The translations under genes and the position numbers were made by a program. Shown here piece by piece: positions 39,558 to 47,628 of a stretch of 64,000 nucleotides of DNA (position 1 is the first letter of the stretch; every line of letters begins with the position of its first letter). Origin of the DNA: Shewanella litoralis (GTDB lineage: Bacteria > Pseudomonadota > Gammaproteobacteria > Enterobacterales > Shewanellaceae). The stretch is from the NCBI RefSeq assembly GCF_009828585.1, contig NZ_WSRZ01000004.1:62001-126000 (forward strand), given 5' to 3'. The notes beneath the pieces are model-generated. The model saw nothing but the letters and a program-made list of their open reading frames with translations. It was not told the DNA's origin and did not search any database.

Positions 39558-39614
39558 ACATCACCGATACTACTCGTTTTTCATCTTAATCAGGCAGCAG
39601 TAAAACAACAACTA

Positions 39615-42173
39615 TTAAGCCAACGATTTAGTGACTTTTTCATATAAATCTTTTGATAAATCGGGTAAGTTTTTCAGCTCTTGCAAACACAACTTCATCA
39701 ACTCCTGCCTTTGTTTATCAAATTTAGCAAATTGAATTAATGGGGTGATCATCCGTGAGGCGACTTGTGGATTAGTCTTATTCAATTTGATTAAGATTTT
39801 AGTCAAATAACGATAGCCTTCACCATCTGCGCGATGGAATTGATACGTATTCGATGCTGCAAACGCACCAATTAATGAGCGCACTCTGTTAGGATTAGAA
39901 AAGCTAAAACTGTTGTGTTTAGTAAGCTGTTTAATATGCTCAATCACATCATCACTATTTACGAGAGCCTGTAAGCTTAACCATTTATCCATAACTAACG
40001 GCGTAGAGTGCCATTTAGACTCAAAATCACTTAGCAAAGCAGGCAAACAAGCAAGTTGTGCACTAGCAGCCGCTTTTAACGCTCCTAAACAATCCGTCAT
40101 ATTTTGCGATGCATAATATTGCTTTTCGACCAAGCTTTCATGCACATCAGATACCTGACACAGTAAACTTAGCGCTAAATTCTTAAATGCACGAGCACCT
40201 GCATCATCGATATTACTCAGTTCGCGATAGCGTACTAAAAACTCATCTTCACAGGCAGTTGCTAATTCTTCGACGACAAACTCTCTGGCTTTTGCCAGGG
40301 CGTCTAAATCGACACTATCAACTTGTTCTATTAGCGCTGAAGCAGATGGGATAGATAAGATTTCGGCTACAAGCGCTTTATCAATATTAACATCTAAAAT
40401 AATTCCTCTAAATGCTTCGATAACTCGACTGTCGACGGTCATCACTTGCTGCTGTTGCAACTGGGTAATGTTAGCCCAAATCGTTTGACTGACTAATTGC
40501 ACCGATGCTTCCCAACGCGCAACTTCACTTGTTGCATAGCGCATTAAATGCACTAACTGTTCAATGGTAAAATCATAAACTAATTTAACAGGGGCAGAGA
40601 AATCCTGTAGCAAAGAAGGTGTTGGCGCAGAGCTAATTTCATCGAACACAAATGTTTGAATGGATTTAGTGACATCCAATACTTTATTAACTATTGATGC
40701 CCCAGCATTGTCTAACAGCTCAATACTAAATGGGATGTGTAACGTTTGACCTTTTACTCCTTTAGAGACAACCTGTTGAGCAACTGTTAAATGATATTCA
40801 CCTTTGTCAGCGTCAAACTTATCAGTTACCGTCACCACAGGCGTACCCGCTTGACTGTACCAGCGTCTAAATAAGGTTAAATCTTTACCGCTGGCATCTT
40901 GCATGGCATTGACAAAGTCATCACAGGTTACCGCTTGGCCATCATGGCGCTCAAAGTAACACTTCATCCCTGCTTGAAAACCTTCTTCGCCTAGGATGGT
41001 GTGCATCATGCGAATGACTTCAGCGCCCTTGTCATAAACAGTCACGGTATAGAAGTTGTTCATTTCTATTACGCTTTCTGGGCGGATAGGATGGGACATT
41101 GGCCCTGCGTCTTCAGCAAACTGTTGGTTTTTCATGACACGAATCGCTTGAATACGGTTCACTGCGCGTGAACCAACATCTGAACTGAATTCTTGGTCAC
41201 GAAAAACCGTTAGGCCTTCTTTTAAACTTAATTGAAACCAGTCACGACACGTAACACGATTACCCGTCCAGTTATGGAAATACTCATGGCCAACCACCGA
41301 CTCAATACCGTGATAATCATCATCAGTAGCGCTGGCTTTATCTGCTAATACATATTTAGTATTGAAGACATTTAGGCCTTTATTTTCCATCGCGCCCATA
41401 TTGAAAAAATCAACAGCGACAATCATGTAAATGTCTAAATCATATTCTAGGCCAAAGCGAGTTTCATCCCACTTCATCGACTTTTTCAATGATGCCATCG
41501 CATGATCTGCTTTGTGTAAGTTACCTTTATCAACAAAGACTTGTAATTTTACTTCACGACCTGACTGCGTGGTGAAACTGTCATTTAATACATCGAAATC
41601 ACCAGCAACAAGGGCAAACAAGTAACTCGGTTTCGGAAATGGATCATGCCATTTAACAAAGTGACGTCCAGAGCGCGGCATTTCGCCTTTGTCGACCAAA
41701 TTACCGTTACTTAATAAAAAAGGAAACGCTGATTTATCGGCCTCAATACGAACGGTATAAATGGCTAGCACGTCAGGACGATCTAAAAAGTAGGTAATGC
41801 GGCGGAAACCTTCAGCTTCACATTGAGTACAATAAGCACCATCAGACATGTACAAACCTTCAAGGCTTGAGTTGGCTTCAGGATCTAACAAGGTGATCAC
41901 TTCAAGCTCAAACTCAGCTTGATCTGTGGTAATAAACAACTGGTTATCATGCTGGCGATAATTTGCAGCCACACCGTTCAATTTAACCGAGCTTAATGAT
42001 ATTTGCTCACCTTCTAATACCAACTCGTGTTGGTGATCACCATTACGGGTGACGTGACTTGTCGCCGTCACTTTGGTGTTTTTGCCATCTAAAATGACAT
42101 TAAGATCAACATGGGTAATAGTGAATGCAGGCTTGGCATAATCTTTTAAGTGTTTTTCTTGTGCTTGGCTCAT
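39615..42173 (-). CDS. pepN: Aminopeptidase N (M1 family)
   Basis: Zinc aminopeptidase releasing N-terminal residues from peptides. 852 residues from the ATG at 42173 (AAGGATC upstream); the 24-codon longer frame does not belong to the family. Motifs: exopeptidase NMGAMENKGLN, zinc site VVGHEYFHNWTGNRV with the third ligand in LKEGLTVF, and a C-terminal helical domain. The N-terminal domain includes TYFLDRPDVLAIY, typical of gammaproteobacterial PepN. Confidence 0.96.
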   Translation of the reverse strand: MSQAQEKHLKDYAKPAFTITHVDLNVILDGKNTKVTATSHVTRNGDHQHELVLEGEQISLSSVKLNGVAANYRQHDNQLFITTDQAEFELEVITLLDPEANSSLEGLYMSDGAYCTQCEAEGFRRITYFLDRPDVLAIYTVRIEADKSAFPFLLSNGNLVDKGEMPRSGRHFVKWHDPFPKPSYLFALVAGDFDVLNDSFTTQSGREVKLQVFVDKGNLHKADHAMASLKKSMKWDETRFGLEYDLDIYMIVAVDFFNMGAMENKGLNVFNTKYVLADKASATDDDYHGIESVVGHEYFHNWTGNRVTCRDWFQLSLKEGLTVFRDQEFSSDVGSRAVNRIQAIRVMKNQQFAEDAGPMSHPIRPESVIEMNNFYTVTVYDKGAEVIRMMHTILGEEGFQAGMKCYFERHDGQAVTCDDFVNAMQDASGKDLTLFRRWYSQAGTPVVTVTDKFDADKGEYHLTVAQQVVSKGVKGQTLHIPFSIELLDNAGASIVNKVLDVTKSIQTFVFDEISSAPTPSLLQDFSAPVKLVYDFTIEQLVHLMRYATSEVARWEASVQLVSQTIWANITQLQQQQVMTVDSRVIEAFRGIILDVNIDKALVAEILSIPSASALIEQVDSVDLDALAKAREFVVEELATACEDEFLVRYRELSNIDDAGARAFKNLALSLLCQVSDVHESLVEKQYYASQNMTDCLGALKAAASAQLACLPALLSDFESKWHSTPLVMDKWLSLQALVNSDDVIEHIKQLTKHNSFSFSNPNRVRSLIGAFAASNTYQFHRADGEGYRYLTKILIKLNKTNPQVASRMITPLIQFAKFDKQRQELMKLCLQELKNLPDLSKDLYEKVTKSLA

Positions 42174-42298
42174 ACAGGATCCTTTTCGAACAAACTCATT
42201 GATATCGCAGTGTGAATCGTCCAGTTCACTGTTCAACAAAACCAACTATAGACACAGTCAGATATACAGTAAAACTAAACGATATTAATTTGATTAAG

Positions 42299-42327
42299 AA
42301 AAAACGCGCCTAAAGCGCGTTTTTGTT
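42299..42327 (-). terminator. Intrinsic terminator of prc
   Basis: AAAACGCGC TTTAG GCGCGTTTT followed by TT on the minus strand, 15 nt past the prc stop. Confidence 0.9.
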
Positions 42328-42341
42328 AGTCATGTTGCAGT

Positions 42342-44387
42342 TTATTTAGCGTTAGCCAGTTTTTCAGCATCGGCCATGTCTAAAGTGATGTAAGCAGTCT
42401 CATCTAAAAATGCATCTGGTATCTTACTGTCATCAGTAGTCTCTATATCGTCAAGAGACTTTACAACCGCTAAACCTTGATGAGTGCGACGTGCATTTTC
42501 ACGATCTAAAACGCGTTTATCATCAGACTCACGTGACGCAATACGTTCACTTTCAACCAGCGAAATCGTTTTGTCATCATGATGCTTTTTAAATTCATTA
42601 ATATCTTCGTAGATATAGCTAAATTCAGTATCAGTACTGATACGCGCTTTGTGTTTTGCATCGAGATTACTGATTAAGCTAGGGGTAATATTACCTAAGG
42701 TACTGTATTGCGCTACAGGTACTTTGTCCCATGGCAATGCATTTTTTTCTTCAGACTCGCCATATTCACCAGGCTCTAAGGCACTTGGGAAACGCACGTC
42801 TGGAGTAACACCTTTTAACTGGGTGCTGCCGCCATTGATACGATAAAACTTAGCAATCGTGTACTGCACATGGCCGATTGGTTTTTCGTACATGTCATAA
42901 ATTCGGCCTAAGCTTTTATGCTGTTGCACTGTGCCTTTACCAAATGTTGACTCACCCACTATCAGCGCTCGATCGTAGTCTTGTAACGCTGCTGCAAAAA
43001 TTTCTGAAGCAGAGGCACTGTAACGGTCAACCATCACAGTCAGTGGGCCATTATAAGCACTCTTACCGTCGTTATCACGATTCTGATTCACACCGCCATT
43101 GGCATCGCGGATCTGAACAACCGGCCCCATATCAATGAACAAACCCGTTAATAATGTGGCTTCTGTTAATGCGCCGCCGCCATTACCACGTAAGTCAATA
43201 ATGATGCCTTCAACATTATCTTGCTCAAGTTTGGCAATTTCTTTGGCGACATCTTGGGATAAATTCATGTAGAAACCAGGAATTTGAATCACACCCACTT
43301 TGCGGTTAGCATACTGACCTTCTTTAGGTTCAACCACTTTGGAGGTTGCAGCACGATCTTCTAGACGTATTTTGTCGCGAGTAATGGTGACTTCAAAAGG
43401 TTTCGCATTAGCGCCACCTTTGTTAGGCAAAATCTGCAGCACGACTTCACTGCCTTTAGGGCCTTTGATCAAGTCTACTACATCATCTAAACGCCAACCG
43501 ATAACATCTACAATGTCACTGCCTTTTTGACCAACACCAACAATTTTATCTTCGGGAGACAATTTTTCACTGTTCGCAGCAGGCCCGCCAGCAACAAGAC
43601 TTTTAATGACGGTATAGTCATCATCCATCTGCAACACCGCACCGATACCTTCTAGGCTTAAGTTCATTTCCATCTGGAAACGTTCAGCATTGCGAGGTGA
43701 TAAATAGCTAGTATGAGGTTCAACACTGCGGGCAAAGGCGTTCATCACACTTTGAAACACATCTTCGCTTTGTGTTTGGCTTAAACGTTTAATCGCATTG
43801 TTGTAGCGTTTTTCTAACACTTCAACAATTTCAGGCCATTTTTTACCGGTTAACTTTAGGTTTAACGCATCGTACTTAACGCGTTGACGCCATAACTCGT
43901 TAACCTCGGCTTCATCTTTTGGCCATGCTGCATCTTCGCGGTCAAACTGATAAGCATCACCTGCTAGAGTAAAATCAAACTCTTTGTCTAGAAGCGATAA
44001 CGCATAAGCAAAACGCTCGTAGCGACGTTTTTGTACCAAATCATACATAGTGAATGCAGGGCTGATATCACCCGAGGTCACCATATTATCAAATTGATTT
44101 TTGTATTGGTCAAAATTAGCGATATCTTCAGCGGTTAACACATTACGGCGGTAATCAAGTTGTTCGAGAAAACGGGCGTAGATTTGTTCAGAAAAAGCGT
44201 CGTCAAGATTAAAACGATGGTAGTGCGAGCGAGTAAATAAAGTCGTTACTCGCTTGCTAGCCACTTTATGTTGTGGCTCTTGTGCTAGTTTGGGTAACTC
44301 GCTGATTTGAATCGTTGGTGATATTGCCCACGCCGAAAAGCCGACAAACATGCTGGCAATCGACACGGCCAAGGTAAGTTTTCGCAT
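42342..44387 (-). CDS. prc: Carboxy-terminal processing protease Prc/Tsp
   Basis: Periplasmic serine protease that trims or degrades proteins by their C-termini (in E. coli FtsI and MepS). 681 residues: signal peptide MRKLTLAVSIASMFVGFSAWA, a PDZ domain (about 235-320, LEGIGAVLQMDDDYTVIKSL), and the S41 catalytic core with GNGGGALTEA, the serine in DRYSASASEIFAAAL and the lysine in GESTFGKGTVQ. The start at 44387 is chosen for AAGGAGT. It follows proQ with a 21-nt gap, the same order as E. coli. Confidence 0.96.
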   Translation of the reverse strand: MRKLTLAVSIASMFVGFSAWAISPTIQISELPKLAQEPQHKVASKRVTTLFTRSHYHRFNLDDAFSEQIYARFLEQLDYRRNVLTAEDIANFDQYKNQFDNMVTSGDISPAFTMYDLVQKRRYERFAYALSLLDKEFDFTLAGDAYQFDREDAAWPKDEAEVNELWRQRVKYDALNLKLTGKKWPEIVEVLEKRYNNAIKRLSQTQSEDVFQSVMNAFARSVEPHTSYLSPRNAERFQMEMNLSLEGIGAVLQMDDDYTVIKSLVAGGPAANSEKLSPEDKIVGVGQKGSDIVDVIGWRLDDVVDLIKGPKGSEVVLQILPNKGGANAKPFEVTITRDKIRLEDRAATSKVVEPKEGQYANRKVGVIQIPGFYMNLSQDVAKEIAKLEQDNVEGIIIDLRGNGGGALTEATLLTGLFIDMGPVVQIRDANGGVNQNRDNDGKSAYNGPLTVMVDRYSASASEIFAAALQDYDRALIVGESTFGKGTVQQHKSLGRIYDMYEKPIGHVQYTIAKFYRINGGSTQLKGVTPDVRFPSALEPGEYGESEEKNALPWDKVPVAQYSTLGNITPSLISNLDAKHKARISTDTEFSYIYEDINEFKKHHDDKTISLVESERIASRESDDKRVLDRENARRTHQGLAVVKSLDDIETTDDSKIPDAFLDETAYITLDMADAEKLANAK

Positions 44388-44408
44388 CAACAAGTACTCC
44401 TTAAATTT

Positions 44409-45029
44409 CTATAATAGTATGTGCTCTACACGTACTTTGATGGTCAAGCCAGTGTCTAACTGAACATGCACATCTTCTTTGTTAATATCAGTGACAACAC
44501 CAGGAACCGGTGTTGCGCCTAACTTAACATTCACTCGTTGCTTTTGTTTTAATTCTTCAAGCTTTGCAGGCTCAAGTTTAACAACAGGCGCAGCGACAGG
44601 TGCTGGACGTTCTTTTTTCACTGGTGCACGTTTAGGTGCCGCTTTTTTCACTGGCTTTTTAGGGGCATTTTTAGGTGCTTGAGCCTGACGCTTAGCTTTA
44701 GCCTTTTCTTGGCTTTCTTTTAGCGTCGCTTGAGCATGATCGATATGCTCTTGCTCTAATTCACCACAATCGTTGCCATCTAAATCGATACGTTGGGCAC
44801 CGACTTTTACGCCTTTTAGGTAGCGCCAACTGCTTGTGTAACGACGAAGAGCAACACGTAATTGTGTTTTACTGACTTTAGAATCATCAGCTAACCGTTC
44901 AGCCAAGTCTTGAAACAAGCCGATCTTTAGTGGCTTAGTTTCACCTTCAGCAATAAAGCATAAAGGAAAGGTTTCATATAAATACGCTAAAATTGCGTTG
45001 GTGTCGGTCAACTTGTCTGTTGATTCCAT
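44409..45029 (-). CDS. proQ: RNA chaperone ProQ
   Basis: 206 residues from the ATG at 45029 (GGAAG upstream). N-terminal FinO/ProQ domain (about 8-115: LAYLYETFPLCF, PLKIGLFQDLAERL, LRVALRRYTSSWRYLKG), a basic Lys/Ala/Pro linker (about 120-155), and a Tudor-like C-terminal domain (VNVKLGATPVPGVVTDI..VRVEHILL). ProQ binds structured small RNAs and mRNA 3' ends and is a global regulator. Co-oriented with prc. Confidence 0.96.
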   Translation of the reverse strand: MESTDKLTDTNAILAYLYETFPLCFIAEGETKPLKIGLFQDLAERLADDSKVSKTQLRVALRRYTSSWRYLKGVKVGAQRIDLDGNDCGELEQEHIDHAQATLKESQEKAKAKRQAQAPKNAPKKPVKKAAPKRAPVKKERPAPVAAPVVKLEPAKLEELKQKQRVNVKLGATPVPGVVTDINKEDVHVQLDTGLTIKVRVEHILL

Positions 45030-45289
45030 TTTTACTTCCACGTTAATAAAGGGACTGTTCAGCGGCATTGATTGCCATGCAGTCGTTCATCTTTCGCCAA
45101 GCTTCATTGTTAAAGCTCAACGTACAAATTATCACTATCCGCCAGTTTGCTAAAGCCATTGAAACAAACCTTAACAATTTAACCGAATTGACTATCAGCT
45201 TAAATCATCGCTGACACTGAAATCCAGTACAAATGCGTGCAGCTGCGTATTATAAAGCCCGCCACAGCGAATGCGACCATGATTTAGTC

Positions 45290-45763
45290 TTATTTGTTCG
45301 CTATTTGAGCAAATAGGCAAGATTCGAAACTTTTTACCATCATTTCTAGGCCAATTTGATCATCTTCATCGAAACGATTTAATAATGGACTGTCGATATC
45401 TAAAACGGCAACCACCTCTTCGCCACGACGAACAGGGATAACAATTTCTGAATTACTCGCCGAATCGCAGGCAATATGACCATCAAATTGATGTACGTCA
45501 GCAACACGTTGAGTTTCATTCAATGCCGCGGCAGTACCGCAAACGCCCTTACCCATATCAATTCGTGTGCATGCCACTTTACCTTGGAATGGACCTAATA
45601 CTAATTGGTCTGCACGCTTAATGTAAAAACCAGCCCAATTAAGATCGGCTAGATTATCATTAAGTAATGCTGAAAAGTTAGCCATGGCCGCAATTAAATC
45701 GTCTTCACCCTCTAATAAAGCCTGGGCTTGACGGTTTAATGTTTGGTAAAATTCGGTTTTCAT
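45290..45763 (-). CDS. msrC: Free methionine-(R)-sulfoxide reductase (GAF-type, YebR/MsrC)
   Basis: 157-residue single GAF domain. ACTRIDMGKGVCGTAA and DGHIACDSASNSEIVIPV match YebR and contain the three conserved cysteines of the reductase, which reduces free Met-R-sulfoxide with thioredoxin. Neighbour of proQ and yebG as in E. coli. Confidence 0.93.
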   Translation of the reverse strand: MKTEFYQTLNRQAQALLEGEDDLIAAMANFSALLNDNLADLNWAGFYIKRADQLVLGPFQGKVACTRIDMGKGVCGTAAALNETQRVADVHQFDGHIACDSASNSEIVIPVRRGEEVVAVLDIDSPLLNRFDEDDQIGLEMMVKSFESCLFAQIANK

Positions 45764-45813
45764 TCTCGTTCCTTAACTCTGGCGTCTCATGCTCACGATG
45801 GGCATAAACGTCG

Positions 45814-46107
45814 TTATTCCGCTGATGTATTTTTTGCAGACGCTTTTTTTACTTTTGCTGCTGCAGGGGTTTTAACCTGTACAGTCCCTTTTAGCAAGTT
45901 AGAAAGCTCATCTTTATTGTTTGCTAGATAAAATGCGAGTTGTTCGCACTTATTTTCATCAAGCCCTAAATCTGCTAGCGTCAAAAAAGGAAGTAGATTA
46001 TCGGCAATATCAAGCATCTTATCGTAGGCATCGGCCTCCTTTTTCGATGTGAATGTCATCTTTTCCACCCCTTCTCTGACCACGACAAATTGGGTAATCA
46101 CTGCCAT
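45814..46107 (-). CDS. yebG: SOS-inducible protein YebG
   Basis: 97 residues; opens with MAVITQFVVVREGVEKMTFT and SKKEADAYDKMLDIAD, nearly as in E. coli YebG, with a lysine/alanine-rich C-terminal tail. Function unresolved, but the E. coli gene is a LexA-controlled DNA-damage gene. A perfect LexA box stands 13 bp upstream of the start codon here too. Confidence 0.93.
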   Translation of the reverse strand: MAVITQFVVVREGVEKMTFTSKKEADAYDKMLDIADNLLPFLTLADLGLDENKCEQLAFYLANNKDELSNLLKGTVQVKTPAAAKVKKASAKNTSAE

Positions 46108-46120
46108 GATATTATCCTCA

Positions 46121-46136
46121 CTGTTTTTATATACAG
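46121..46136 (-). promoter_or_regulatory. LexA (SOS) box of yebG
   Basis: CTGTTTTTATATACAG fits the consensus CTGT-N8-ACAG exactly, and lies between the yebG start and its promoter region. Confidence 0.93.
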
Positions 46137-46319
46137 TACATAGAATCTCATACTATTAACTTATGATGCAAGTGTTCTGATTATTCTGATATTATCAAGT
46201 AACAGAGATAGATTGTCAGTGATATTTTATCGACTGTGGTATCAATAAAATAGATGAATTGGCAAGCGTTTGCCGAATGGTATTTCACTTCGCGTATGAC
46301 TATGGATTAAACACTTTTG

Positions 46320-46949
46320 ATGCATGAACTAGATGACCACGACTCTATCATCTTATGTCGGTCTTGCGATTTGGCCGTCACAAAGCGTGCACTGCCCTCT
46401 AGTGCACGGGCAATTTGTCCGCGTTGTGATACCGTGCTTTACGACTCACCCTATTGTTCTATTAATGGCATGCTTGCTTTGTGTCTTGCAGCTTTGATTA
46501 TTTTTATTCCTGCAAATTTATTGCCCGTATTAGAAATTCATTTTTTAGGCAGTGTTCGCACCACTACAGTGATCGAAGCTGCCATTGCCGTATGGGCACA
46601 AGGGTATTGGGTCGTTGGACTCGCCGTATTAGTCGCGGCGGTCATCGCGCCTGCGGTGCTCATTTTATCCATTTTAGCGCAAGTAATTATCGTCAAACTA
46701 AAATTACAACGATCTTTTTGGCAGCGAACGTACACAACATTGCTTAAAAATCAGGGGCTAATTGCGCAAATGACCATGCTTGAAATTTATGTCATTAGCT
46801 TTTTAGTATCTGCCTTTCAACTATCCGACTTTTCAGATGTATTCTTTGGCATGGGCACATTTAGTTTCACTATGTTGTTTGTCATTATTTTATTTTTACA
46901 ACGAGAATATAATCTAGAACACATGTGGAGTTATGTTGATGAGCATTGA
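46320..46949 (+). CDS. letA1: PqiA-domain inner-membrane protein, first LetA half
   Basis: 209 residues from the ATG at 46320. N-terminal zinc ribbon (CRSCDLAV..CPRCDTVLY, two CxxC pairs) and four transmembrane helices (from LALCLAALIIFIPANLLPVLEI). In E. coli LetA (YebS) is one protein with two such modules; here the modules are two genes. LetA works with LetB in lipid transport between the membranes. Overlaps the next gene by 11 nt. Confidence 0.88.
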   Translation: MHELDDHDSIILCRSCDLAVTKRALPSSARAICPRCDTVLYDSPYCSINGMLALCLAALIIFIPANLLPVLEIHFLGSVRTTTVIEAAIAVWAQGYWVVGLAVLVAAVIAPAVLILSILAQVIIVKLKLQRSFWQRTYTTLLKNQGLIAQMTMLEIYVISFLVSAFQLSDFSDVFFGMGTFSFTMLFVIILFLQREYNLEHMWSYVDEH

Positions 46950-47628
46950 TCAATCAACCGCAGCGAATAAACCTGTATCACAGGTAATGCCGCGCAGTGA
47001 AAATCCTCCTAAACACTTGCAAGGTAATCAGTTAGGCTTATGTTTATGCTCCGTGTGTAAAAAGCTTAATGTGACTCGTAATAGTCATTGTCGCCGCTGT
47101 TTTAGCCCATTGTCGACACGTAATTATGCTAGTGTGCAACAAAGTTGGGCATTACTTGTTACTGCCACTATTTTGTTGGTGTTAGCTAATATCTACCCTA
47201 TCACCCTACTGACTAATCGCGGGGTGGTTACTAATGACACCATCTTTAGTGGGATCAGTCATTTGGTTCAAACTGGCATGTTTCCCATTGCCATTATCGT
47301 ATTTACCGCCAGTATTTTAGTGCCTTGGTTAAAAATATTTGGCCTCGCGACTTATTTAGCAGCCATTAGTTTTAACCTGCCTATTTCAAAAAGAAAACTC
47401 ATGGTTGGTTTTCATATTATTGAATGGATTGGCCGTTGGTCGATGCTCGATTTATTTGTTATTTCATTAACGGTTGCACTTGTTAACATGGGGCAATTGC
47501 TTGATGCTAAACCCGCACCCGCAGCTACGGCTTTTGCCTTGGTGATTTTACTCACTCAATTAGCCGCTAAAGTGCTTGATACTCGTTTACTCTGGGACCG
47601 CTTGGAAAAAAAACATGACACAAATTGA
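46939..47628 (+). CDS. letA2: PqiA-domain inner-membrane protein, second LetA half
   Basis: 229 residues from the ATG at 46939, 8 nt behind GGAG. Zinc ribbon CSVCKKL..CRRCFSPL, then four transmembrane helices (ALLVTATILLVLANIYPITL onward), with the conserved proline after the first helix as in the partner half. Overlaps letB by 14 nt, so the three genes are translationally linked. Confidence 0.88.
   Translation: MSIDQSTAANKPVSQVMPRSENPPKHLQGNQLGLCLCSVCKKLNVTRNSHCRRCFSPLSTRNYASVQQSWALLVTATILLVLANIYPITLLTNRGVVTNDTIFSGISHLVQTGMFPIAIIVFTASILVPWLKIFGLATYLAAISFNLPISKRKLMVGFHIIEWIGRWSMLDLFVISLTVALVNMGQLLDAKPAPAATAFALVILLTQLAAKVLDTRLLWDRLEKKHDTN

Noticed and set aside
42250-42276. Possible second LexA box upstream of prc terminator (ACAGTCAGATATACAGTA)
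   Set aside because: It lacks the CTGT half at the right spacing and is not next to an SOS gene.
46317-46949. Frameshift pseudogene of LetA
   Set aside because: Both halves have own starts, zinc ribbons, full helix sets and overlapping stop-start junctions, so a real split is more likely than damage.
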